A stretch of 64,000 bases of DNA from an uncultured Stenotrophomonas sp. (GTDB taxonomy: Bacteria; Pseudomonadota; Gammaproteobacteria; Xanthomonadales; Xanthomonadaceae), in the NCBI RefSeq assembly GCF_913778665.1, contig NZ_CAJYVQ010000006.1, forward strand, positions 62,001 through 126,000, read 5' to 3'. A model generated the notes under the pieces. It did not search any database and had not been told where the DNA came from. It was given only the letters and a program-made list of their open reading frames with translations. Each line of letters opens with the position of its first letter. Position 1 is the first letter of the stretch. A program made the translations under genes and the position numbers. Below, piece after piece: positions 40,317 to 47,922 of the stretch.

Positions 40317-40336
40317 TTTCAAGCAATTGTTTGAAA
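40317..40336. promoter_or_regulatory. near-perfect 20-bp palindrome upstream of aroQ-accBC
   Basis: TTTCAAGCAATTGTTTGAAA is palindromic at 18 of 20 positions and AT-rich in a GC-rich region. It lies 77-96 bp upstream of the aroQ start. Its CAAGC-n4-GTTTG core is close to operators of TetR-type fatty-acid regulators such as PsrA. The rest of the 324-bp gap 40241-40564 holds no gene, only a degraded GATCCACGC-type repeat near 40479. Confidence 0.5.
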
Positions 40337-40564
40337 TCTCCCGGAGGGCTTGTGGCCGTATGCGGGGCGCCGGATCAAGGCGCGCTGAATGCCGTGCAGT
40401 CGCGGGATGAGTGCACGTACGCCGACGATCGCCGCAGGGCCATCGCTCCGCACCTCCGCGCAATGCCTGCATGCCAGTGGATCCACGCCACGCGGGGATG
40501 CCGGGTGTCCAGTGCCCAGCAAGCTACGCACCCACCGGGGTGCAGCCCCCCGCCACACACCCGC

Positions 40565-41299
40565 TCAGGTCTCCAACGGCACCGTCGGCACCACGTTCGG
40601 GAACACCTCCTCAAGCGCTTCGCGCTCGCCCGGCTTCGGCGCCGGCCAGTTGTAGGCGTTCACCGGCTGCGCGCGGTTCACCCACAGCGCGTAGTACAGA
40701 TGGTCGGCGCGGCCATCCCCGGTGTTGGGGTGGATCAGGATGGTCAGGCCCAGGCTGTTGAGCTGCAGCCACGGCACCAGCACCGGCAGCAGGTCGTTGT
40801 TGAAACCGAAGTAGAACGAGGGCGTGACATGCGGGCCGCGCGGCTCCATGTTCCAGTTGCCCAGCTCCACGGGGAAGCGTTCGGCCGCCCAGCGCCGCAA
40901 CAGCGCGGCTTTTTCGAAGCTGTCCTCATCAAAGTAGATGTGTGCGTGATAGCTCTTGATATCGGTGTAGGCGCGTGGCGCGGTGGGCAGCGTGGCCTCG
41001 CCGGGGCGCACGCTGGTGGGGCGCGGCGTGGGTTCGCCGGCGGTGGCCTGTCCCCACGGGCTGCGCCCTTTCGGCGCTGGCGGAACGATGGCGCGGAAGC
41101 CCGGGCGACCCGGCTCGGTGGTGTTCACGGCGGCGTCGCTGGATGCGGCAGCCGTGGACGCGCAGGCCAGGCCGCCTGCGGCCAATCCGGCCGAGGCGAG
41201 CAGGCCCCGCCGTGCGGGCGAGAACAGGTCGGCCCAGTGGGCGCCATCGTCACCGGCGTCGAGCAAGGCGTCGCTGGCGGTGGGCAGGTCCGGGTGCAT
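40565..41299 (-). CDS. DOPA 4,5-dioxygenase-family protein with Tat-like signal
   Basis: The C-terminal ~120 residues match the small DOPA 4,5-dioxygenase family of ring-cleaving enzymes (DIKSYHAHIYFDEDS, WNMEPRGPHVTPSFYFGF, LTILIHPNTGDGRADHLYYA). Candidate metal ligands are the His residues of YHAHIYF, GPHVTP and ILIHPN. ATG at 41299 gives 244 aa, about twice the usual length. The extra N-terminus has a twin-arginine-like stretch (PARRGLLASAGLAAGGLACA) and a Pro-rich linker, suggesting export of the folded enzyme. The substrate is unknown. Confidence 0.78.
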   Translation of the reverse strand: MHPDLPTASDALLDAGDDGAHWADLFSPARRGLLASAGLAAGGLACASTAAASSDAAVNTTEPGRPGFRAIVPPAPKGRSPWGQATAGEPTPRPTSVRPGEATLPTAPRAYTDIKSYHAHIYFDEDSFEKAALLRRWAAERFPVELGNWNMEPRGPHVTPSFYFGFNNDLLPVLVPWLQLNSLGLTILIHPNTGDGRADHLYYALWVNRAQPVNAYNWPAPKPGEREALEEVFPNVVPTVPLET

Positions 41300-41459
41300 G
41301 GAGGGCTCCGTGGCGGCAGGGGCAGACAACCACGCTCGGGCAGCGCTGCCGGTGGCGTCCAATAAGCAGGCGGCATCACTTCATGCAGGGGGCCACCGCC
41401 GCTATTGAGGACGGCCGCGCGGGGGGCTAGGGTGCCGCTGTACCGCTCTGGAACCCGCC

Positions 41460-42287
41460 ATGACCACGTCAGCCGCCGATACCCTGCGCAAGCGCGTGCG
41501 CTTCCGCCAGCTGCACGCGCAGGGCTGCTTCGTGCTGCCCAATCCGTGGGACGTGGGCAGTGCCCGCTATCTGCAGGCGCAGGGCTTCACGGCGCTGGCC
41601 ACCACCAGTGCCGGGTGTGCCTGGAGCGAGGGACGGCCGGACGGCGCGGTTTCGCTGGCGGCCACTCTGGAGCACCTGCGGCTGATGGCCGCTGCAACCC
41701 CGCTGCCATTGAATGCCGATTTCGGTGATGGCTTCGGTGCCACCCCGCAGCAGGTCGCCGAGGCGGTGGCTGCCGCCATCGATACCGGCGTCGCCGGGCT
41801 CTCGATCGAGGACGCCAGCGGCGTGGCCGATGCACCGCTGCGTCCGATCGGCCAGGCTGTCGAGCGGCTGCGTGCGGCGCGCGCGGCGATCGATCAGGCC
41901 GGTGCCGATGTGCTGCTGGTCGGGCGTGCCGAGAACTTCTTCGTCGGCGTGCCTGATCTGCAGGACACGCTGCAGCGCCTGCGCGCCTATGCCGAGGCCG
42001 GCGCCGATGTGCTGTACGCGCCGGGCATCACGACTCCGGAGCAGATCCGCGCGGTGGTCGCCGCAGCCGGTGCGAAGCCGGTCAACCTGCTGGTGGGTGG
42101 ACCGACGCCGCTGGGCTTGCCGGACATCGCCGCATTGGGTGTACGCCGTGTCAGCCTCGGCGGTGCGCTGGCACGCGCCGCGTGGGGTGGGTTGATGCAG
42201 GCGACGCGGACAATCGTGCAGGACGGTCGTTTCGACGGCCTGCAGCACGCTGCCCCGGGCGCGGCGTTGAACGCGTTGTTCCGCTAG
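41460..42287 (+). CDS. isocitrate lyase / PEP mutase-family enzyme
   Basis: This 275-aa TIM-barrel protein of the PEP mutase/isocitrate lyase superfamily shows LPNPWDVGSARYLQAQGF, LNADFGDGF (metal-binding loop) and GVAGLSIEDASG. Members include carboxyvinyl-carboxyphosphonate mutase-like and oxaloacetate hydrolase-like enzymes. The Cys-containing KKCG loop of true isocitrate lyases is absent, so a C-C lyase or hydrolase on a small 2-oxo acid is more likely. It stands alone. Confidence 0.85.
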   Translation: MTTSAADTLRKRVRFRQLHAQGCFVLPNPWDVGSARYLQAQGFTALATTSAGCAWSEGRPDGAVSLAATLEHLRLMAAATPLPLNADFGDGFGATPQQVAEAVAAAIDTGVAGLSIEDASGVADAPLRPIGQAVERLRAARAAIDQAGADVLLVGRAENFFVGVPDLQDTLQRLRAYAEAGADVLYAPGITTPEQIRAVVAAAGAKPVNLLVGGPTPLGLPDIAALGVRRVSLGGALARAAWGGLMQATRTIVQDGRFDGLQHAAPGAALNALFR

Positions 42288-42301
42288 CGGACAGCCAGTG
42301 G

Positions 42302-42320
42302 ATCCACGCCGTGCGTGGAT
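42302..42320. repeat. short palindrome of the GATCCACGC type
   Basis: ATCCACGC-CGT-GCGTGGAT is a perfect 8-bp stem in the gap between convergent genes. It is related to elements at 14587-14609 and near 40479. Confidence 0.6.
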
Positions 42321-42356
42321 GGATGCGCCGGAACGTGGCGCTGCCCTGCAAGTGCG

Positions 42357-42893
42357 CTACAGCGTCTCCACGCCGCCCTTGGGCAGGATCACGCCCGGTT
42401 CCAGTGCCGGCAACAGCTGCCGGAGCATTGCCGGATTGTCGATCAGGCCGGCGCCATCAAGGTAGCGCCACTGGGAAGTGCCGACCTGGCGCACGGCAAC
42501 CATGAACAAGGTGCTGCGGATAGCGGTTTCGCGCACACGCAGCAGTGACTGTCGCGGTACGAAGCAGACTTCCTCGTTACCCGCCGCATAGGTGCGGCCA
42601 GGTACGCCCGCTACGTCGCTGATGATGACGACGCCCGCTTCGCGCAACGCCTTGATGGTGTCGCGGGTGGTACTGGCATATACCTCATCACCACCTGCGA
42701 GCTGCTTCAGGCTGGGATGGGTCCGCTCGATGATCAGTTCGGCATCGCCCTTGGCGAACGCCGTCAGCATGGCCTGTACATCTCGGCGCAGCGCGGCCGA
42801 ATCGCCGGGACTCAGTTCGCCGGCGGCGGCGGGAAACACGGCCAAGGCCAGCAGCAGGGCCAGCAACGGGGAACACAGGCTACGGCGCATCAT
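42357..42893 (-). CDS. secreted hypothetical protein
   Basis: ATG at 42893 follows AAGGAGGG and gives 178 aa with a signal peptide (SLCSPLLALLLALAVFPAAAG). The mature part has an early helical region (LRRDVQAMLTAFAKGDAEL) and a beta-rich core (EEVCFVPRQSLLRVRETAI, LFMVAVRQVGTSQWRYLDG), recalling NTF2-like or SnoaL folds, but I cannot name the family. It is probably periplasmic. Its start diverges from the quinone-reductase gene. Confidence 0.75.
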   Translation of the reverse strand: MMRRSLCSPLLALLLALAVFPAAAGELSPGDSAALRRDVQAMLTAFAKGDAELIIERTHPSLKQLAGGDEVYASTTRDTIKALREAGVVIISDVAGVPGRTYAAGNEEVCFVPRQSLLRVRETAIRSTLFMVAVRQVGTSQWRYLDGAGLIDNPAMLRQLLPALEPGVILPKGGVETL

Positions 42894-42974
42894 CCGCCCT
42901 CCTTGAGGAATCGACGCACTATACGGGGTACGAAAACAGTGTCCCATCGGTGACTCTGGTCTCCTGCGCGTTGT

Positions 42975-42993
42975 TACTTACTCTTGGTAAGTA
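42975..42993. promoter_or_regulatory. TetR-type operator before the NAD(P)H oxidoreductase gene
   Basis: TACTTAC-TCTTG-GTAAGTA is a perfect 7-bp inverted repeat with a 5-bp spacer, 22 bp upstream of the oxidoreductase ATG. Arms like these are typical of TetR-family operators. The TetR gene at 43628 is the obvious binder. Confidence 0.75.
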
Positions 42994-43014
42994 GTGATTC
43001 CTGGAGATTCCCGC

Positions 43015-43611
43015 ATGCACAGCCTCATTGTCACCACTCATCCTGAACCTGCTTCGCTCACCCACGCCATCGCCCGCCGCATCGGCGAGGCGATCGCTGC
43101 GTCCGATGCCGGCAACAGCGTGGCCCACGCCGATCTGGTGGCCGAGGGCTTCGACCCGCGCTTCACCGCGCAGGACCAAGCTCTGTTCCGTGGCGCCGGC
43201 GCTGTTCCGGCCGACGTGGCGGCCGAGCATGCACGGCTGGATGCCGCCGATACGCTCGTGCTGGTCTATCCGCTGTACTGGTGGTCGTTCCCCGCGCTGC
43301 TGAAGGGATGGATCGACCGCGTGTTCACCCAGGGCTGGGCCTACCAGGACGGCGCCGATGGCAAAGTGCAGAAGAAGCTGCAGCGCCTGCGCGTGCATCT
43401 GGTTGGCGTCGGTGGCGCCGGCGCGGAAATGATCGAGCGCCGCGGTTACGGTGCGGCGATGAAAACACAGATCGACATGGGCATCTTCGACTACTGCGGC
43501 GCGCGCGTGCTGTCCTCCGAACTGCTGCTGGAGGCCGACAGCGGCGCGGCCGAAGCGCACCTGCAGACCGCGCTGCAGATCGGTCGTAAAATTGGTGATC
43601 CGATGAGCTGA
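43015..43611 (+). CDS. NAD(P)H dehydrogenase (quinone) / flavodoxin-fold oxidoreductase
   Basis: The 198-aa product is of the NQO1/MdaB/KefF flavoprotein type, which reduces quinones or electrophiles with two electrons. Key motifs are the FMN-binding start HSLIVTTHPEPASLTHAIA and LVYPLYWWSFPALLKGWIDR. ATG at 43015 follows CTGGAGA. It is followed by a TetR regulator gene after 16 bp and preceded by a TetR-type operator, so it is probably an inducible detoxification enzyme. Confidence 0.88.
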   Translation: MHSLIVTTHPEPASLTHAIARRIGEAIAASDAGNSVAHADLVAEGFDPRFTAQDQALFRGAGAVPADVAAEHARLDAADTLVLVYPLYWWSFPALLKGWIDRVFTQGWAYQDGADGKVQKKLQRLRVHLVGVGGAGAEMIERRGYGAAMKTQIDMGIFDYCGARVLSSELLLEADSGAAEAHLQTALQIGRKIGDPMS

Positions 43612-43627
43612 TCGCCGTGTTCCGCCG

Positions 43628-44221
43628 ATGCCTGCCAACGCCGCTCCCACGCGCCGCCGACTGACCCGAGAGCAACGTGCCCGCCAGTTGCTGGAGGTGG
43701 CATGGACGCTGGTCGGCGAGGAAGGCACCGATGCGCTGACGCTGGGGCGGCTGGCCGAAGCGGCCGGCGTGACCAAGCCGGTGGCCTACGATCACTTCGT
43801 CACCCGCAACGGACTGCTGGCCGCACTCTACGACGACTACGACGGCCGCCAGACCGTGGTCTTCCACGAGCGCATCGGACGCGCACGGCCGCAACTGGCC
43901 GATCGCGCGGCGGCGATCGCATCCGGCTACATCGACTGCGTGCTCAGCCAGGGCGGCGAAGTGCAGGGCATCCTTGCCGCGCTGGTCGGCGCGCCGGAAC
44001 TGCAGGAAGTGCGGCGGCGCTACCAGCAGGATTTCATCGACAACTGCGAGGTCTGGCTGGGGCCGTTCGCCGCTGGCGGCAGCGTGCCGCTGGCGGGGCG
44101 CTGGGCGATCCTGGGCGCAGCCGAATCGCTGTCCGAGGGCGTGGGCGCAGGCGCGCTCGACAAGAACGATGCCGAGGCCGAGCTGCAACGCCTGATCGTG
44201 GCGGCCGTCAAGCGGCGTTGA
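43628..44221 (+). CDS. TetR/AcrR-family regulator
   Basis: The 197-aa product has an N-terminal helix-turn-helix (LTLGRLAEAAGVTKPVAYDH, then FVTRNGLLAALYDDY) and a ligand-binding C-terminal domain. It is encoded in an apparent operon with the oxidoreductase; the operator at 42975-42993 implies autoregulation of both. The ligand is unknown, possibly a quinone or electrophile. Confidence 0.9.
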   Translation: MPANAAPTRRRLTREQRARQLLEVAWTLVGEEGTDALTLGRLAEAAGVTKPVAYDHFVTRNGLLAALYDDYDGRQTVVFHERIGRARPQLADRAAAIASGYIDCVLSQGGEVQGILAALVGAPELQEVRRRYQQDFIDNCEVWLGPFAAGGSVPLAGRWAILGAAESLSEGVGAGALDKNDAEAELQRLIVAAVKRR

Positions 44222-44227
44222 TCGGCC

Positions 44228-45022
44228 TCACCCGTCGATGGTGGCGCCCGCGAGTGCGGTGAAGCCTGCGGCCAGCTGCTCGCGCACCCGCGCGTCGCGC
44301 GCTTGGCGGCTGTCCGAACCGAGCACAACGGTGATCAATCGCGCCGGCTGCACTTGGCCGGGCAGCTGCCGGAGCGCGGTGGCGGCCAAGCAGAAACCTG
44401 CGGCCTGGGTGTAGCCCGTCTTCAATCCATCCACACCGTCTTCGCCAAGCAGCGCGTTCTGGTTGTTGCGGCTGAAGCTGCCGTGCGCGAACGCGCGTTG
44501 CGCGGTGATTGCCAGCACCTGTGGATAGTCGGCCAGCAGCCGCGCGGAGAGCATCGCCATGTCGCGCGCGCTGGACGCTTGCCGTGGCGTGGTGATGCCG
44601 GAAACGCTGGCAAACCAGGTATCGCGCAGCCCGAGCTGACCTGCATGCCGGTTCATGCGCTGCAGGAACGCATGCTGTGATCCCTGCAGATGCCGCGCGA
44701 TGGCCAGCGCGGCGTCGTTCCCGGAAACCACCATCATGCCCTCCAGCAGTCGCGCCAGGGTGACCGTTTCGCCGGGCACCAAGCCCATGCGGGTTTCATC
44801 GTGGGCCACCGCGTGCACGTCTTCAGCGGCGATGCGCACCGCTTCGCTCCAGCTGCGTCCCTGTTCGGCCACGCATGCGTAGGTGGCGTAGGCGGTCATC
44901 AGCTTGGTCAGTGATGCCGGTTGCCGCGCGAGCCCGGCGTTGTGCTGGTGGATCACGGTGCAGGTCGCCGCATCGAGCGTGATGGAGGACAGCGGTGCAC
45001 GCGCAACAGGAGATGACGGCAT
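44228..45022 (-). CDS. D-alanyl-D-alanine carboxypeptidase-like serine hydrolase without signal peptide
   Basis: The 264-aa protein has the full penicillin-binding-protein active site: ASLTKLMTAY (Ser-x-x-Lys), VSGNDAALA (Ser-Gly-Asn) and DGLKTGYTQAAG (Lys-Thr-Gly). It matches PBP5/6-type peptidases that trim peptidoglycan pentapeptides. Unusually, the start at 45022 (MPSSPVARAPLSSI) lacks any signal peptide and no upstream in-frame start is apparent. Either a non-standard start is used, the export signal has been lost, or an upstream frameshift separates it. It is divergent from the alkaline phosphatase gene. Confidence 0.82.
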   Translation of the reverse strand: MPSSPVARAPLSSITLDAATCTVIHQHNAGLARQPASLTKLMTAYATYACVAEQGRSWSEAVRIAAEDVHAVAHDETRMGLVPGETVTLARLLEGMMVVSGNDAALAIARHLQGSQHAFLQRMNRHAGQLGLRDTWFASVSGITTPRQASSARDMAMLSARLLADYPQVLAITAQRAFAHGSFSRNNQNALLGEDGVDGLKTGYTQAAGFCLAATALRQLPGQVQPARLITVVLGSDSRQARDARVREQLAAGFTALAGATIDG

Positions 45023-45091
45023 GGGTCCGGCGATGCTGGAGGAGGGCCCGCAGGGTAGCGCGCAGCGGCTGCACGAAGCTGTAATATCGAG

Positions 45092-45106
45092 ACGTTATAA
45101 CGTAAC
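45092..45106. promoter_or_regulatory. AT-rich palindrome, possible Zur-like site, before the alkaline phosphatase gene
   Basis: ACGTTATAACGT at 45092-45103 is a perfect 12-bp palindrome. The overlapping GTTATAACGTAAC (45094-45106) matches 11 of 13 positions of a GTTATA-n-TATAAC Zur-like box. It lies about 40 bp before the phosphatase ATG in the divergent promoter region. TATAAC could equally be a -10 element. Confidence 0.4.
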
Positions 45107-45144
45107 CACTCTTCCCGCCGTCGCTGGCCCCACAGGACGCTCCG

Positions 45145-46680
45145 ATGACTGCCGCTCTGCCCAGGCGCTGGCTTCTCGCGCCGCTGCTGCTCGCACTTGT
45201 CGCCTGCCAACCGCATCCGCGTGCCGATACCGCGCCTGCGGCCGGGCCGCGACCGTACAACGTGATCGTGATGATCAACGACGGAGCCGGTTGGGGGACT
45301 TGGGATGCCGCTGCCTACTGGCAGTACGGCAGCCGCGAAGGTGCACCGTATGCGGATTTTCCGCAGCGCTTGGCGGTGACCACCTTCCCGCTGAATTCCA
45401 GCAGCCAGCCGACCGGCGACACCGCGCAGAGCCTCGGCTACGACGCCGGCAAGGCATGGGATGCCGCGCCGCTACCGGCGCAGGACCTGCCGTTCGTCGG
45501 CTACCAGTACCTGGCCACAGTGGCGACCGACAGCGCCGCGGCAGGCACGGCGTTGTCCTCGGGCATCAAGACCTACAACAACGCCATCAATTTCAACAAC
45601 GATGGCCAACCCGTGGAGTTCAACACGCTGCGCGCCAAGCGCCTGGGCATGGCCACCGGCGTGGTCACCTCGGTGCCGTTCGCGCATGCCACGCCCGCAG
45701 CGTTCGCGGCGCAGAACGTATCGCGCAACAACTACCACGCCATCGCCCACCAGATGCTGGCGCAGGGCCATATGGACCTGGTGATGGGCACCGGTGGCCC
45801 GGGTTACAGCGTCGATGGCCGCGCCTGTGATGAAGGTACGGGCGCGCCGCTGGAAGGCTGCGCGAACCCGTGGGAATGGGTGTCGCAGCAGGATTGGCAG
45901 CAGCTGGAAGCGGGCAGCACGATCGGCGCAAACCCGGCCGGTCCGTGGCGCCTGATCCGCAGCAAGGATGAGTTCGCCGCACTCGCGCAGGGCCGGCTGC
46001 CGGCCGACCGTCCGTTGATCGGCGTGCCGCGCGTTGCCAATACGCTGCAGCAGGCGCGCCAGTTGCAGATACTGGGCAAGGACGCGGGCACGCCTTCCGG
46101 CGTGCGGAAGATCGACAGCGTGCCCGACCTGGCGACCATGGCCCGTGGCGCACTGCAGTTCCTGCAGCAGCGTTCACCCCGCGGCCTGTTCCTGATGGTG
46201 GAAGGCGGCGCCACCGACTGGGCCGCGCACACCAGCGCCTGTGGCACCGAATGGCACTACGGCCAATGCAGCGACCAGCCGCAGTACGGCCGCCTGATCG
46301 AGGAAACCGTGGAATTCAATGACGCGGTTGCGGCGGTGATCGGCTGGGTCGAGCGCAACGGCGGCTGGGAACGCAACCTGCTGATCGTCACCACCGACCA
46401 CGACAACAGCATGCCGATGGGCCTGGACGCGCAGAACGTGGCCTTCCAGGCGGTGCGCAACAACGGCCGCGGCCGCATGCCGGGGATGAGCTTCCGCCCC
46501 ACCGGCAACCATTCCAACGCACTGGTGCCGCTGTGGGCCAAGGGGGCGGGCGCGGAGCTGCTCGGCCAGCGCGTGCGCGGCGTCGATCCGGGTTACCGGC
46601 AGCACGTGGGCTGGAATGACGGCAGCTACATCGACAACACCGATGTGGCAGTGGCGGTGCAACAGGCCCTGCAACGCTAG
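45145..46680 (+). CDS. alkaline phosphatase (PhoA superfamily), probable lipoprotein or exported
   Basis: This 511-aa metal-dependent phosphomonoesterase has the nucleophile Ser in VATDSAAAGTALSSG, metal ligands in VIVMINDGAG and LLIVTTDHDNS, and a C-terminal His in TGNHSNALVPLW. The N-terminus LAPLLLALVACQPH is a signal peptide with a possible lipobox (LVAC), which would anchor it as a lipoprotein. Several Cys (GRACDEG, LEGCANP, SACGTEW, YGQCSD) imply disulfides. No PHO box was recognised; a Zur-like palindrome lies upstream. Confidence 0.92.
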   Translation: MTAALPRRWLLAPLLLALVACQPHPRADTAPAAGPRPYNVIVMINDGAGWGTWDAAAYWQYGSREGAPYADFPQRLAVTTFPLNSSSQPTGDTAQSLGYDAGKAWDAAPLPAQDLPFVGYQYLATVATDSAAAGTALSSGIKTYNNAINFNNDGQPVEFNTLRAKRLGMATGVVTSVPFAHATPAAFAAQNVSRNNYHAIAHQMLAQGHMDLVMGTGGPGYSVDGRACDEGTGAPLEGCANPWEWVSQQDWQQLEAGSTIGANPAGPWRLIRSKDEFAALAQGRLPADRPLIGVPRVANTLQQARQLQILGKDAGTPSGVRKIDSVPDLATMARGALQFLQQRSPRGLFLMVEGGATDWAAHTSACGTEWHYGQCSDQPQYGRLIEETVEFNDAVAAVIGWVERNGGWERNLLIVTTDHDNSMPMGLDAQNVAFQAVRNNGRGRMPGMSFRPTGNHSNALVPLWAKGAGAELLGQRVRGVDPGYRQHVGWNDGSYIDNTDVAVAVQQALQR

Positions 46681-46862
46681 CGCAGTGCCGACCGCTGGCC
46701 AGGAGCTGCCGCATGCCCGGTCGGTGAGGTTGGAGGCCAGCGGCCGGCACTACCCGCAGCGCCGCTTGGCGGCGGAGTCGGGGAAGGGCTGGCCAGCTGC
46801 CGCGCCAGTTCGGCGCTCGCCACGTGGCCGTGCAGGAACAACAGGCTGCTGAAGATGTTCAT
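46677..46862 (-). CDS. small ORF, 61 aa, divergent from the LysR gene
   Basis: An ATG at 46862 preceded by GGAGG at 7-nt spacing opens a 61-codon frame (MNIFSSLLFLHGHVASAELA). The N-terminal half looks like a conserved amphipathic helix; the Pro/Ser-rich C-terminal half runs through SMAG-like repeats and overlaps the alkaline phosphatase stop by 4 bp on the opposite strand. Similar short proteins may occur in Stenotrophomonas, but I cannot name a family. The ribosome binding site is the strongest evidence. Confidence 0.5.
   Translation of the reverse strand: MNIFSSLLFLHGHVASAELARQLASPSPTPPPSGAAGSAGRWPPTSPTGHAAAPGQRSALR
46684..46752. repeat. degenerate SMAG-type inverted pair
   Basis: AGTGCCGACCGCTGGCC at 46684-46700 and GGCCAGCGGCCGGCACTAC at 46735-46752 (approximate) form partial inverted arms. 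The right element is the half-palindrome of the copies at 19245 and 56324. Confidence 0.55.
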
Positions 46863-46960
46863 GAGCGTGCCTCCACTTGAGTCGATTGCACGATACGGGC
46901 AGCATGTCGGCGCAAAAATAGACATTTCCGCAAGTTCGTCTTGAGAGGAATTCAAGCCTG

Positions 46961-47860
46961 ATGACACGCCCGCCGCTGCATGCCCTGCAGGGATTCGTCG
47001 CCGCCGCACGGCTGGGCAACCTGTCGCGCGCTGCGGCGTCGATGAATCTCACCGTCAGTGCGCTGAGCCATCAGATGCGCCAGCTGGAAGCGCGTCTCGG
47101 CCAGCCGTTGCTGATCCGCCAGCCACGCGGCGTCTCGCTCACCCTGGAGGGCCAGCGCCTGATCGACCGGATCGGCCCGCACCTGGATGCGATCAACGAA
47201 GCGTTCCAGCCCTATGCGGCGCGTGCCGAGCATGTGCTGACCGTCAGCGCGGTGCCATCGATGGCTTCGGCCTGGCTGGTGCCGCGGTTGGGGGATTTCG
47301 TCGCCGCGCATCCGCAGATCGAGATCAATCTGCAGTCCAGCGAGCGCCTGATCGACTTCGAGCGCGAGCGGCAGTTCGACGCCGCGCTGCGCTTGGGCCG
47401 TGGCGATTGGCCCGGGCTGGTGGTGGAGTCGCTGTTCGACGAATGGTTGGTGCCGATGGCCAGCCCGGCGCTGATTGAGCGCATGGGCGGCAGCGATCGC
47501 GTACCGCTGACCCAGTGGCCGCTGCTGGGTGATCCCGATGGCGCATGGGGCGCCTGGTTCGCATTGAGCGCGCAGAGGCCGCCGGCACGCTTCGTGGCGG
47601 TGCTGGACGGCTCAGAGGCGCACCATCGTGCGGCGTTGGACGGTGTCGGTGTTGCCCTTGGCCGGGTGACGCGCGCGCGCCTGCTGTTGGATTCCGGCCA
47701 GCTGGTCGCACTCTCCAGCCAGCGGCTGAAGACCGACTGGCCGCACTGGCTGGTGTATCCGCAGCGTTCGGCCAGCCATCGCGGTTTCCTCGCCTTCCGC
47801 GAGTGGCTGCATGCGCAGGCCGCCGAGCATGTGCAACACATGGCAGACGCGCACCGGTAG
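46961..47860 (+). CDS. LysR-family transcriptional regulator (GcvA-like)
   Basis: The 299-aa regulator has a winged helix-turn-helix (GNLSRAAASMNLTVSALSHQ, then MRQLEARLGQPLL) and a LysR substrate-binding domain (SAVPSMASAWLVPRLGDF, FDAALRLGRGDWPGL). The GcvA/AmpR-like branch is suggested by these motifs. The target is unknown; it is divergent from the 61-aa ORF and adjacent to a solute-binding-like gene. Its TAG stop is provided by the GTAG head of a SMAG element. Confidence 0.9.
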   Translation: MTRPPLHALQGFVAAARLGNLSRAAASMNLTVSALSHQMRQLEARLGQPLLIRQPRGVSLTLEGQRLIDRIGPHLDAINEAFQPYAARAEHVLTVSAVPSMASAWLVPRLGDFVAAHPQIEINLQSSERLIDFERERQFDAALRLGRGDWPGLVVESLFDEWLVPMASPALIERMGGSDRVPLTQWPLLGDPDGAWGAWFALSAQRPPARFVAVLDGSEAHHRAALDGVGVALGRVTRARLLLDSGQLVALSSQRLKTDWPHWLVYPQRSASHRGFLAFREWLHAQAAEHVQHMADAHR

Positions 47861-47917
47861 CGTCGAGCTTGCTCGACTGCCTTTGCGCACAGGCAGTCGA
47901 GCACGGCTCGGCCCTAC
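47857..47917. repeat. SMAG-type inverted pair overlapping the lysR-type stop codon
   Basis: The direct copy at 47857-47880 (GTAGCGTCGAGCTTGCTCGA) is the same sequence as the one at 306. The inverted copy spans 47892-47917. The first four bases GTAG contain the TAG stop of the LysR gene. Confidence 0.85.
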
Positions 47918-47922
47918 AATCA

